NCBI GenBank assembly: GCA_009773515.1
Contig: WSXX01000016.1
Location: 1-64,000, forward strand
Source of the DNA: Bacteroidota bacterium
GTDB taxonomy: Bacteria; Bacteroidota; Bacteroidia; Bacteroidales; Lentimicrobiaceae
DNA length: 64,000 nt
Direction: 5' to 3'
In this document: piece after piece, positions 1 through 8,517 of the stretch
Numbering within the stretch: position 1 is the stretch's first letter
Layout of the letters: every line of letters begins with the position of its first letter
The notes under the pieces: model-generated
Told to the model about the DNA's origin: nothing
The model's database searches: none
What the model saw: only the letters and a program-made list of their open reading frames with translations
Made by a program: the position numbers and the translations under genes

Positions 1-31
1 AAAAAACTCCCCATCCATTGGAAGGGGAGCT
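1..31 (-). terminator. Intrinsic terminator of porV
   Basis: On the minus strand, just after the porV stop, a hairpin has arms at 7-16 and 20-29 (CTCCCC then TCC pairing with GGA then GGGGAG, with one A-A mismatch) and runs into six T residues (A1-A6 on the plus strand). This is the classical stem plus T-tract form. Confidence 0.8.
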
Positions 32-61
32 GAAATGTTTTTATGCTTTTTAAGTCTGCGA

Positions 62-1288
62 CTAATTCTCCGATTGTCTCTGGAATGCTTCAAAATCGAA
101 GTGCAGGGTAAAACGGAGTGTATTTTCCAGTGGATTTTTGGCTTGTCCTCCGGTTGGGATAAGGTAAGCAAAATCGAGTCCGAATACATTGTAGCGAAGT
201 CCTGCACCCAGGGTAAAGAACTTCCTGTTTCCTTTTAAACGATCTTCATAAAAATATCCACCGCGGATGGCAAATTGTTTATCGTACCAATATTCAACAC
301 CAAGCGCAAATGAAAATTCTCTCATCTCTTCTTTAAATCCGCCCGGAGCATCATAAAACGACTGCAACATACCAACAGGCACACCAACATCGGGATCCTT
401 TCCGAAAGCGATCAATTGCGAGCCATCTTCACCCAGAATAGGGAGGCCTGCAGAATCAGTAGCATAAATCGGCGGAGTTGGAATAAGGAGTTTATTCACA
501 TCTATCATAAACGACAAGCGGTTGTAATCGTCGATATCAAGGGTAAGTGACGGACCAAAACGAAGATTTGTAGGAATAAAATCGCGTTCGGTATTATCGT
601 CAGAATACGATATTTTCGCACCAATATTGCTGATATTCAAACCCCATGCAAAGTATCCGTCCATGGTTTGAAATTGAACATCGTGTTGTGAATAGAGTGC
701 AATATCAGCAGCTACAGAACGGCCCGGCTTGGTAGATGCACCGCCTACGCTTTGTCCCTGTGTGAGATTTGAATTGATGAATCTGGCAGATACAGCTCCA
801 GAAAGATTTTTGGTAAGCTTGCGTGAATAAGCAGCACTCAAAGCAAATTCATTGGGGCGGTAATTTCCGATTGTACCTCCCTGAATATCGGTAAATGTGA
901 TATCACCAAGTGAAAAATAAAGCAACGAACCTGAAATTACCTGATCATCACCAAGCTTTGCGTATCCGGTGAGATAAGCCAGGTTAATATCGCTAACAAG
1001 TGCACGCAGCCAAGGACTGTATGACATGGAAAAACCCATGGAGTTCTCAATGTAAGTATATTTTGCCGGGTTCCAATGCAATGAATTGGCATCAGGAGCA
1101 CTTGAAACTCCTGCTTCTCCCATTCCACCAGCACGTGCATCAGGAGCAATCTGTAAAAAAGGAACAGCAGTGGTAATGGTGTTCAGATCCTGACCTATGT
1201 AAGTAGTGGATTGAGCATGCACAAAGAAAGATAATGCGGTAAAAATTCCTGTCAGAAGGAAAAACCGCAAAGCTGAGGAAATTCGCAT
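62..1288 (-). CDS. porV: PorV (LptO), type IX secretion outer-membrane beta-barrel
   Basis: PorV is an outer-membrane barrel of the FadL-like PorV/PorQ group. In known systems it forms part of the T9SS attachment complex and shuttles cargo from the translocon to the PorU sortase. The 408-residue product has a signal peptide (hydrophobic run ending near VHAQ), then the segment TAVPFLQIAPDARAGGMGEA, which is characteristic of PorV, and ends in alternating aromatic strands as expected of a barrel. A reading frame open to 1315 begins with TTG; ATG at 1288 puts the signal peptide directly at the N terminus and is preferred. It is downstream on the same strand of, but about 10 kb away from, the porU copies in this window. 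A strong terminator follows it, so it is probably transcribed alone. Confidence 0.9.
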   Translation of the reverse strand: MRISSALRFFLLTGIFTALSFFVHAQSTTYIGQDLNTITTAVPFLQIAPDARAGGMGEAGVSSAPDANSLHWNPAKYTYIENSMGFSMSYSPWLRALVSDINLAYLTGYAKLGDDQVISGSLLYFSLGDITFTDIQGGTIGNYRPNEFALSAAYSRKLTKNLSGAVSARFINSNLTQGQSVGGASTKPGRSVAADIALYSQHDVQFQTMDGYFAWGLNISNIGAKISYSDDNTERDFIPTNLRFGPSLTLDIDDYNRLSFMIDVNKLLIPTPPIYATDSAGLPILGEDGSQLIAFGKDPDVGVPVGMLQSFYDAPGGFKEEMREFSFALGVEYWYDKQFAIRGGYFYEDRLKGNRKFFTLGAGLRYNVFGLDFAYLIPTGGQAKNPLENTLRFTLHFDFEAFQRQSEN

Positions 1289-1686
1289 AAAACTCGTTTT
1301 AATTAAAGTGCGCAAAGTTATTGATAAATTTTGTGATTTTAATGTTTAACAAACGAAGACAACATACAATTATTGCCCGGATTGCACCAAATGTAATAAT
1401 CAGATCAGGAAAACAGTAATCCCGGAGTATTATTGTGCAAAAAAGAAAAAATATTATCTCCGGTATAATTAACATACATACTGACCAATGGTTTATTCAT
1501 AACTTGCTGAAAACCGGATTTATTGTAATTCCGTCAAACCAGCATCAATTAATACAATTTAACGGGTCTGATTTATACCTGAAAAAATAATAATTGAAAG
1601 ATTTTCCGGTTAGAGTGTTAAGCTCAATTCTTAACCCGAAGAATAGTTTTAAGTATCTTCGCATATAAATTGTATAATTTCAGCTT
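1289..1686. other. Intergenic region between divergent porV and M23 peptidase genes
   Basis: About 400 bp of AT-rich DNA without a convincing gene. It should hold both divergent promoters. On the minus strand a TAnnTTTG match (TACATTTG, 1395-1388) lies about 100 nt before porV, without a good -33 box. On the plus strand a 7/8 match (TATCTTCG, 1654-1661) lies 26 nt before the peptidase start. Nothing else stands out. Confidence 0.4.
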
Positions 1687-3417
1687 ATGATCAGAATTTC
1701 CTATATCGCAATTTTGCTGTTGACTACCAGTTTTTTGTCTGGTAAGATGGAAGTTCTTGCCCAGACCGCTTATCCTGCGAATGCATTTATTTCTCCTGTT
1801 GACATTCCTATATTTCTTTCGGGCTCTTTTGCTGAACTGCGTTCAAACCATTTTCATTCAGGCATCGACATAAAAACACAGGGCAAAGAAGGTAAAAACA
1901 TACTGGCATGTGCAGATGGATATGTATCCCGGATAAGGATTTCTCCGTATGGTTTTGGCAAAGCAATTTATGTTGTGCACCCGAATGGATTCTCAACGGT
2001 TTATGCTCATTTGCGCAATTTTGCGCCGGATATTGAAAAATGGGCAAAAACAGAGCAGTACAGACTTCAAAAATTTGATGTTGATTTGTACCCTGCGGCC
2101 GGTCTGCTGAAGGTAAAACAAGGCCAATTAATTGCCTACTCAGGAAATTCAGGCTCATCGCAAGGCCCTCATCTGCATTTTGAGGTAAGAGATTCACGCA
2201 ATGAAGAGCCCATTGACCCCCTGCTCTTCGGCTTTGCAGTCAAGGACTTTACAAGACCTGTAATCAATGGGTTACGTATTTATCCTGCCGATGCAGAAAG
2301 CAGTGTAAACGGCAGTACAAAACCCTTCGATCCGGAATTGGCAGGCTGGGGACCTTCATATCGCCTGAAGGCAACCGACACCATTGAAGCAGCCGGAAAT
2401 ATATATCTGGGGCTTAATGTTCATGATCTTATGAACAATTCAAGCAATAAGAATGGTGTCAACCTGTTTCAGGTTTTCATAGACTCAGTGCTTCAGTTTC
2501 ACTGGCAAGCCAACAGGTTCAATTTCAATGAAACCCGTTACATAAATAGTTTTATTGATTACTCAACCTATTATAAAACCGGCGAAAGATATATGCTCAC
2601 CCGCCGGTTGCCGCAAAATAAACTCAGTTTTTACCAATTGCTGGTCAACGATGGGATTATTTCAACCGAACCAGGCAAAACGCAGCAAATTCTGATTAAG
2701 GTTGCTGATGGAAAAAACAATGAGTCACTGCTTGGTTTTTACCTGAAAGGTCTTAAAAAAGACAATACCAAAAAACCTGAAAGTGTCGGAGCCCAGATTT
2801 TCAGCTATCAGAATGTAAATCAGTTTCGCACCGCACACATTAACATTGCCATGCCAGGAAAGTGTTTGTATGAGGACATTCCTTTTGAATATTCGGCCGA
2901 AGCATCAAAGCCATGGAGTTGCTCAATGATTCATAAAATCCACGACCCGCAAGTTCCTTTGCATGACTTCTTTGATGTTTCTATCCGGATTGACAGTTCA
3001 TGCAGAATTCCGGTTTCACAATTAGTAATGGTTAGGCTAAATAAAAACAACAAACCTGTTTATACAGGCAGCGAACCTGATGGCAGGTATTTAAAAGCAC
3101 GGATCCGGGAATTTGGCCGTTACACCCTTATGGCTGATTCATTATCTCCGGCAATAAAAGCACTTAACATCACTGATGGTAAAAACATCCGCAATCAGGA
3201 AACAATCCGAATGTCGATAAGTGATAATCTTTCAGGAATTAAAACCTACAATGCTTACCTTAACGGCAAATGGATACTGATGGATTATGATGCAAAAAAC
3301 AACTTGCTCGAATACCAGTTTGATGATTTGCTGTCGGCAGGAAAAAATGAATTTAAACTGGAAATATCAGACAATGCCGGAAATAAAAGCAGTTACAAAG
3401 CAATGCTGAGCTATTGA
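1687..3417 (+). CDS. Secreted M23 (LytM-type) metallopeptidase
   Basis: Predicted periplasmic or surface zinc endopeptidase of the peptidoglycan-acting M23 family. The 576-residue protein has a signal peptide ending near residue 26 (VLAQ), an M23 domain in about residues 40-180, and a long C-terminal region of beta-sandwich-like repeats. The zinc-site signatures are present: HxxxD at H57/D61 and HLH at H162/H164, with a further histidine at H108 (YAHL), so it should be catalytically competent. The C-terminal part (about 190-576) contains Ig-like segments such as ISDNLSGIKTY and may be a binding or scaffold module. The gene is monocistronic and divergent from porV. Roles in cell-wall remodelling or division are possible; the exact cross-link cleaved cannot be read from sequence. 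Confidence 0.85.
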   Translation: MIRISYIAILLLTTSFLSGKMEVLAQTAYPANAFISPVDIPIFLSGSFAELRSNHFHSGIDIKTQGKEGKNILACADGYVSRIRISPYGFGKAIYVVHPNGFSTVYAHLRNFAPDIEKWAKTEQYRLQKFDVDLYPAAGLLKVKQGQLIAYSGNSGSSQGPHLHFEVRDSRNEEPIDPLLFGFAVKDFTRPVINGLRIYPADAESSVNGSTKPFDPELAGWGPSYRLKATDTIEAAGNIYLGLNVHDLMNNSSNKNGVNLFQVFIDSVLQFHWQANRFNFNETRYINSFIDYSTYYKTGERYMLTRRLPQNKLSFYQLLVNDGIISTEPGKTQQILIKVADGKNNESLLGFYLKGLKKDNTKKPESVGAQIFSYQNVNQFRTAHINIAMPGKCLYEDIPFEYSAEASKPWSCSMIHKIHDPQVPLHDFFDVSIRIDSSCRIPVSQLVMVRLNKNNKPVYTGSEPDGRYLKARIREFGRYTLMADSLSPAIKALNITDGKNIRNQETIRMSISDNLSGIKTYNAYLNGKWILMDYDAKNNLLEYQFDDLLSAGKNEFKLEISDNAGNKSSYKAMLSY

Positions 3418-3458
3418 CAGGCAAATACCAGATCCTGGAAACTGAAACAGCAGTTCTT

Positions 3459-3998
3459 TTAATAATCCCGCATCAGCAGTTCGAGCGGAAGAGTTACAAG
3501 TAAGCATTCATTCATTTCACCCAGACGGATAAGAACTTTATGCTTTCCGCGATATTGTACCAATTCACCCTGAAGCCCAAGAAACGGACCTGCCTGCACT
3601 ACCACTTTATCGCCCGGCTCAAATCTTTTACTCACCACCTCAAGTTCAGCGCCCTGATTAAGCAGCAACCTGATGGTTTCAATCTGATTATCAGGTATTG
3701 GAACAGCTTTATTTTCAAAAGTAATAAATCTGACCACACTATCTGCAGATAAGACTCTGGTAAAATTATCCTGTGAAACCCGCACAAAAATATAAGATCT
3801 GATCAATGGAATATCTACCCACTTCAATCTATCGCTCCATTTGCGACGGGTTCTGATCAAAGGCAGATAGCACTCAATTCCGGCTTGTAGCAGTTGAGTT
3901 TCCGTAATTTTTTCGCTCCTTGATCTTGTGTAACAGGCATACCACTGCGGTTGAACTGAATCAACCAACTTTGCAGGTCTGATATTTTCTTTAGTCAA
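3459..3998 (-). CDS. NusG-like transcription antiterminator paralogue (UpxY/RfaH type)
   Basis: Specialised NusG paralogue expected to bind RNA polymerase and increase processivity on a particular operon. The 179-residue product has an N-terminal NGN domain starting at QWYACYTRSRSEKI and a C-terminal KOW domain (FEPGDKVVVQAGPFLGLQG). Bacteroidota often carry such factors (UpxY) as the first gene of capsule operons. Here it is not followed by glycan genes; it ends facing the M23 gene with a 41-nt gap. The only sensible start is TTG at 3998, since there is no upstream ATG before a stop and no internal ATG before the NGN domain. A TAnnTTTG match (TAACTTTG at 4030-4023) ends 24 nt upstream, with a TTTG at 4049-4046. 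The target operon is unknown and may lie elsewhere, for example the glycan genes beyond 52 kb. Confidence 0.85.
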   Translation of the reverse strand: MTKENIRPAKLVDSVQPQWYACYTRSRSEKITETQLLQAGIECYLPLIRTRRKWSDRLKWVDIPLIRSYIFVRVSQDNFTRVLSADSVVRFITFENKAVPIPDNQIETIRLLLNQGAELEVVSKRFEPGDKVVVQAGPFLGLQGELVQYRGKHKVLIRLGEMNECLLVTLPLELLMRDY

Positions 3999-4022
3999 TA
4001 TTGCAGTATTTCAAATGATGTA

Positions 4023-4049
4023 CAAAGTTATTAAAAATGAATGTTCAAA
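4023..4049 (-). promoter_or_regulatory. Putative promoter of the NusG-like gene
   Basis: Read on the minus strand: TTTG (4049-4046), 15 nt, TAACTTTG (4030-4023), an 8/8 match to the Bacteroidota -7 element TAnnTTTG. The spacing is shorter than the usual 19 nt. It would give a very short leader before the TTG start at 3998. Confidence 0.4.
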
Positions 4050-4234
4050 AGAGCATATGAGTTCTAACAATTATAAACAAAAAATCTGAAATCATACTGA
4101 CTGGCGCAGAACTGCAATTTTGCTTCACTTCAAAAAGGATTGAAGTTGCAATTTATTTAGTTTCTATTTTAAAAGGAAAGAAAAAATCCTGAGGGAAAAT
4201 AAGAATAGAATCTCGAGCAGCAGAAAATTCAGTG

Positions 4235-4552
4235 TCAAACATTTATTGTTACTAAAGGCTTGGCAGCCAGCACTCCCGAAACAATATCAAAAGATTTGCT
4301 ATGAAGTTTCTCAATTGCAACCACTTCAATGTTGTCAATAACGGATCCAGCAGGGCCTTTATGGCACCATGATATAAACATTCCGAGGTCAGAATCATTT
4401 CCTTCCGCTTCAATTACAAGTGATTGATCAACATACATGGCTTTGCCTGTAATACCCAGAGCAACAGCAGCCTGAAATGCCCTGTGCCGGAAACCAACCC
4501 TCTGCGCATTTCCTGTAATTACAATTCTAACGCGACTTACTGAATTCATCAT
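4235..4552 (-). CDS. Acylphosphatase-fold protein lacking the usual catalytic Asn
   Basis: A 105-residue acylphosphatase-family protein. Classical members hydrolyse acyl phosphates using an Arg in VGFR and an Asn in GxxxN. Here the phosphate-binding loop is intact (GNAQRVGFR, Arg22), but the segment normally reading like GWVRNxxDG reads GKAMYVDQS: Tyr40 stands at the Asn position and the turn is one residue shorter. The remaining fold signatures (LVIEAEG, KGPAGSVID) are preserved, so the fold is probably kept while classical catalysis is doubtful. It has a near-consensus promoter with a leader of roughly 190 nt. A binding or regulatory role is possible; no partner is visible next to it. Confidence 0.8.
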   Translation of the reverse strand: MMNSVSRVRIVITGNAQRVGFRHRAFQAAVALGITGKAMYVDQSLVIEAEGNDSDLGMFISWCHKGPAGSVIDNIEVVAIEKLHSKSFDIVSGVLAAKPLVTINV

Positions 4553-4937
4553 TAATGCTTTAATAAACTTTAAATGGTTTTGTCACAATCCGTAACCTTA
4601 ATAATCAATGCATAAATGAGCATTTCACTTAAAACAGGTATTATTAAAGGTGAATCACAAATAAGAGTTAAAGTCGGGAAGTAAAACCAAGAGGATTAAA
4701 ATTAAACAATCAAAAAATATATTTCATTTGGTTAAATGGAAGCTTGCAAATATACGCCAAAAATCAGGCAAATCAAAGCATCCCGCTACTATTGCAAGCA
4801 GAACTGCAGCATCTGAGGCAATCTGATTATTAAGTGTATCGGAATATTTATCAGATGTAATACAGTCTTATAAAAAAAGTAAACTTCCTGATTAAAATTA
4901 AAATGTCAGGCGGTAATGAATATATAAAACATAGCAT
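4553..4937. other. Intergenic region with long leader of the acylphosphatase-like gene
   Basis: About 385 bp without a supported gene. It contains the strong minus-strand promoter at 4777-4747, so roughly 4740-4553 should be transcribed as an untranslated leader. I see only tiny frames in it (5 and 17 codons) and no riboswitch I recognise. The part from 4778 to 4937 lies after the end of the deacetylase-like gene and shows no clear terminator. Confidence 0.4.
4747..4777 (-). promoter_or_regulatory. Consensus Bacteroidota promoter upstream of the acylphosphatase-like gene
   Basis: Minus strand: TTTG (4777-4774), exactly 19 nt, TATATTTG (4754-4747). Both boxes match the Bacteroidota primary-sigma consensus. 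Initiation is expected near 4740, about 190 nt before the start codon. Confidence 0.65.
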
Positions 4938-6266
4938 CTATCTGGCAGCAGCATAATATATCAATTCCTTATATACATTCACCCATCCTTTCCATCTGCC
5001 TTCATCAGAAAGCGACTCATTATGCCATAGACTGATGAAAGTCCCATTGGCTATTTTCACTTCATCAATCAGTGATCTGACATGATTCATAGCCTCAGAG
5101 GCATCTACTTTCATGTAGTCGCGAAGCGTACCATCCATAATGGCAAAGGGATGAATATTCAGATTAGTTACAACTTCTGATTCCAGATCATACCATTTAA
5201 AAGTGGAGCAGACTCCTGCTCTGAAACCCGGGCGGGCTGCAAAGCCCATTGTATAATCATCGGTAATATCGTTTTCGATGAGGTTTCTATATGTTGCAGG
5301 CATCGAAATCTTAAGAAAATGTTGTCGGCTTGCTGTTATGTCCATATGCAAAACCGCTGATAGTTTTCTGATTTCCTCTTCAAGCAGTGCGGGGTTGGAA
5401 TTGGAAGCATAAGACGGATGAATTCCGATTCTGGCATAATCGGCCAGTGATTTTACCAATACCTGAAATGCCACATTGTTTGTCGGGATATTCTTATCGT
5501 TTAATCCATAACCGGCAAATAAAATAAAATAATAAGGACGGATTGAAGAATCCTGATGTAAATCTTTTAAAATTCCGAATGTATCAAACGGATCGTCAGC
5601 CAATCCTGAAAGAACCTGAATTCGTCTGCGAAAATCGGAAAAATCGCGGGATCCCAGACTTTTGAAACATCCGCCGATTGTGCGGATCAGTCCTTTGTTT
5701 TTATATGCCCATGCTGCATCAATATCTACAGTTGGCAGAAACGTATATTCCCTCTTTTTGAACTCAATCTGTGGAAACTTCGTTTTCAGCAAACGGCCCA
5801 GATCGTCAGCCCAGCGATTAACCACCGGAATATGCAGAAAATCATGTTGAACTGCAATTGAAGAAAATGCTGAAAACCGGCCATAATCATCCTGAATATA
5901 TGGAAGATACTCCTCGTATCTGCTCACCATAAAAAAAGCCGCTGAAAACATATCAAAAGGGTAATCGGCATTTTTTGAATAAACCGGAAATGGCACTTTG
6001 TGATCGGTAAAATGAGCGAACCTGATTTGATGGCTGTTTATCCCTTTTTCTTCGAGTAATCCTGCAGGAATAATATGAATGGTACCATCAACCGGAGCAA
6101 CGCAATAGTTTATTCTTGCTCCCTGAAAAGAATGGAATAGAGCAATATCATTAACTATATAATAATTAACCCCAAGTAAATCCTTGAGAATCAACTGAAA
6201 AATATAATTTATTCTGGCATTTACTACCGGAGAATAAACCAGCAGATCTGACGATTTAAGTTCCAT
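4938..6266 (-). CDS. Polysaccharide deacetylase-like protein
   Basis: A 442-residue protein with an N-terminal domain of unknown function (about 1-170) followed by a polysaccharide-deacetylase-like (NodB/CE4-type) barrel. Visible motif equivalents are TVDIDAAWAY (D181, D183), IGIHPSYAS (H283) and SLWHNE near the C terminus. This arrangement is known in Bacteroidota proteins annotated as polysaccharide deacetylases, usually without a proven substrate. There is no signal peptide, so it is likely cytoplasmic. It starts 2 nt after the permease gene stop, so the two are translationally close and almost certainly cotranscribed. Whether it removes acetyl groups or does other hydrolytic chemistry is not decidable here. 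Confidence 0.75.
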   Translation of the reverse strand: MELKSSDLLVYSPVVNARINYIFQLILKDLLGVNYYIVNDIALFHSFQGARINYCVAPVDGTIHIIPAGLLEEKGINSHQIRFAHFTDHKVPFPVYSKNADYPFDMFSAAFFMVSRYEEYLPYIQDDYGRFSAFSSIAVQHDFLHIPVVNRWADDLGRLLKTKFPQIEFKKREYTFLPTVDIDAAWAYKNKGLIRTIGGCFKSLGSRDFSDFRRRIQVLSGLADDPFDTFGILKDLHQDSSIRPYYFILFAGYGLNDKNIPTNNVAFQVLVKSLADYARIGIHPSYASNSNPALLEEEIRKLSAVLHMDITASRQHFLKISMPATYRNLIENDITDDYTMGFAARPGFRAGVCSTFKWYDLESEVVTNLNIHPFAIMDGTLRDYMKVDASEAMNHVRSLIDEVKIANGTFISLWHNESLSDEGRWKGWVNVYKELIYYAAAR

Positions 6267-6268
6267 AT

Positions 6269-7510
6269 TTATTCGTAACGCAGCGATTCAACAGGGTCAA
6301 GTTTGGATGCTTTTGAAGCTGGAATAATGCCTGATAATACAGCAACTCCGAAACAAAGTACTACACCAAGCGCAATCCAAACCCACGGAATTATAAAACT
6401 GGATCCGATTACGAGCGACAGGATATTTCCGATTCCTATCCCCAGAACGATACCTACAAATCCGCCAATCTGTCCAATAACAATAGCTTCGACAAGAAAC
6501 TGATTTCTTATGGTTTTTCGGTTGGCACCCAAAGCCATACGGATTCCTATTTCGCGTGTTCGCTCAGTTACTGAAACAAGCATAATATTCATAAGCCCTA
6601 TGGCGGCACCTATCAGGGTAATTATGCCTATAACTGTTGCTGCCAGTCTGAGGTATTTCAGATTATCAAAGAGCATTTCGGCAAGGTTATCGCTTTTGGC
6701 GACATCAAAACTATCTTCATCTTCGGGCCTTACATTGCGGATTATTCTGAAAAGACCTGCAGCCTCACCTATTCCGGCATCAAGCAGCATAGGATCTTCA
6801 ACCATGACATTGATTGAGAAAGACATATTCTGCCTTGAAAATACCTGACGAACATTTGTGACCGGCAGCAGGCAAATATTATCGGGATTAAAACCCATAC
6901 TAGATCCCTTGGTTTTCATCACTCCTATCACTCTGTATTTGGAGGGGCCTATGCTGATAATTTTATCCAGTGGGTCTTCGTTGTTTTTGAAAATTTTACT
7001 TACAATACCTGATCCAAGCACAACAACATGCGCGCCGTATAGAACTTCGTTGGAGGACATATTGCGTCCTTTTTCAATTTCGTTGCCGGATGTTACCACA
7101 TAATTCTCATCTGAACCAATAACCGAAATATTGGGATTGGTTTTTTCTGATCCAAATTTAACGGTTGCAGTGCTGGCTGCGAAAGTATAAACAGAGGTAA
7201 AAGCCTTAAACTGATATTCTGATTTAAAATCCATTGCTTCTTTCCAGGTTATTGACCTGAAATTTTTAGGAAGTGTTGACTTGTTTCCCATCTGAATCCG
7301 CATTGAGCGGTTGCGGATCGTAAATGTGTTGGATCCCATCATCATAAAATTCTCGTTGAGATAATATTTGATAGAATCGATTGAGGTAAGAATCCCTACC
7401 AATGCCATTATTCCGAAGGAAATGATCAAAACAGTAAGCGTGCTCCGAAGCAGGTGACTGCGTATGGAATCCAGAGATATCCGCACATTCTCCTTCAGAA
7501 GATTTGTCAT
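6269..7510 (-). CDS. MacB/FtsX-family ABC transporter permease
   Basis: A 413-residue permease of the MacB type: one N-terminal membrane segment (near residues 20-45), a large extracytoplasmic MacB core domain, and three C-terminal membrane segments with the FtsX signature region (SVTERTREIGIRMALGANRKTIRNQF type). Such proteins work in mechanotransmission or efflux with an ATPase of the LolD/MacB class. No ATPase gene is adjacent, so the partner must be encoded elsewhere. A good promoter lies immediately upstream and the deacetylase-like gene follows with a 2-nt gap. Confidence 0.85.
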   Translation of the reverse strand: MTNLLKENVRISLDSIRSHLLRSTLTVLIISFGIMALVGILTSIDSIKYYLNENFMMMGSNTFTIRNRSMRIQMGNKSTLPKNFRSITWKEAMDFKSEYQFKAFTSVYTFAASTATVKFGSEKTNPNISVIGSDENYVVTSGNEIEKGRNMSSNEVLYGAHVVVLGSGIVSKIFKNNEDPLDKIISIGPSKYRVIGVMKTKGSSMGFNPDNICLLPVTNVRQVFSRQNMSFSINVMVEDPMLLDAGIGEAAGLFRIIRNVRPEDEDSFDVAKSDNLAEMLFDNLKYLRLAATVIGIITLIGAAIGLMNIMLVSVTERTREIGIRMALGANRKTIRNQFLVEAIVIGQIGGFVGIVLGIGIGNILSLVIGSSFIIPWVWIALGVVLCFGVAVLSGIIPASKASKLDPVESLRYE

Positions 7511-7527
7511 AGTGAATTATTTTATTA

Positions 7528-7557
7528 CAAACTTACAACATAATTTCATCCGACAAA
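7528..7557 (-). promoter_or_regulatory. Promoter of the permease-deacetylase operon
   Basis: Minus strand: TTTG (7557-7554), 18 nt, TAAGTTTG (7535-7528), matching both Bacteroidota promoter boxes. Initiation would fall only about 10 nt before the ATG at 7510. Confidence 0.6.
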
Positions 7558-7717
7558 CCTTAATCTTGAATGATTTATTCGATGTGTAGAACCAAAACAA
7601 ATTGAAGCAGCATATAAATCGGGTTGCATGAAAAACAGCCTGCCGGTGGGTTAACCACAACTTCAGAAAGAAAACAAATAAAATGGGATAATCAGATAAA
7701 CACAGTCCTGGAACCGG

Positions 7718-8368
7718 TTAAATTTTACTGCCGAAAGCAAGGTCACCTGCATCGCCAAGACCAGGAACAATATATGCCTGAGCAGTAAGTTCCTCATCAA
7801 TGGCACCAACCCAAAGAGTTATATCATCGGTTGGAAGGTACCTTTTTATATACTCAACGCCTTCGGTGCTGGCAATCAGCGTAACAATGTGAGTGTGTGA
7901 AGGTTTGCCTTTGGCAAGCAGTGCTTTATAACTCAGTACAAGGGAAGCTCCTGTTGCGAGCATCGGATCAGAAAGAATAAGAACCCTATCATTCAGATCG
8001 GGAGATGAAACATATTCAACCTGAATATTAAAGCTTCCATCCTTGGTATGTTTTCGGTATGCTGAAACAAATGCGTTATCGGCTTTATCAAAAGCACTTA
8101 GCATTCCATGGTGCAAAGGAAGCCCCGCCCTGAGGATTGTTCCTAAAACAGGGGATTGTTTAAGAACAGGAACTTCAGCAATACCAAGTGATGTAACTAT
8201 CTCTTGGGTTTCATATTCCATGGTGCGGCTTATCTCATAAGCAAAAATAGCTCCCAGCCTCTCCATATTAAACCGGAATCTTAGCGTATCCTGCTGAATA
8301 ACCGCATCCCGTATTTCAGAGATGTACTGATTGAAAATCGAATTCTGGGCACCAAGGTTTCTGACCAT
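7718..8368 (-). CDS. upp: Uracil phosphoribosyltransferase
   Basis: Pyrimidine salvage enzyme converting uracil and PRPP to UMP in the cytoplasm. The 216-residue protein shows the PRPP-binding loop ILSDPMLATGAS and the uracil-binding C-terminal segment IVPGLGDAGDLAFG. The frame is open up to a TTG at 8383, but ATG at 8368 (MVRNLGAQNS) is the better start. It appears monocistronic, with a TAnnTTTG element about 40 nt upstream. Confidence 0.92.
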   Translation of the reverse strand: MVRNLGAQNSIFNQYISEIRDAVIQQDTLRFRFNMERLGAIFAYEISRTMEYETQEIVTSLGIAEVPVLKQSPVLGTILRAGLPLHHGMLSAFDKADNAFVSAYRKHTKDGSFNIQVEYVSSPDLNDRVLILSDPMLATGASLVLSYKALLAKGKPSHTHIVTLIASTEGVEYIKRYLPTDDITLWVGAIDEELTAQAYIVPGLGDAGDLAFGSKI

Positions 8369-8408
8369 TTTAACTGCTTTCAAGTGTTAAAACACATGTA
8401 ATGAACTG

Positions 8409-8439
8409 CAAATATAGAGATTAGTTAACTCTGAACATA
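8409..8439 (-). promoter_or_regulatory. Putative promoter of upp
   Basis: Minus strand TATATTTG (8416-8409) is an 8/8 match to TAnnTTTG. Nineteen nt further upstream is TATG (8439-8436), a 3/4 match to the -33 box. Confidence 0.45.
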
Positions 8440-8517
8440 ATTATTGCAAGGAAATTAATTCCCAGATCAAAGACTTTGGTAACAGATTCCCTGAAATATG
8501 ATTATTCAGGTTATGTT

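Noticed and set aside
1808-2197. Minus-strand open frame of 129 codons inside the M23 peptidase gene
   Set aside because: It overlaps the catalytic domain of the peptidase on the other strand and its product has no recognisable features.
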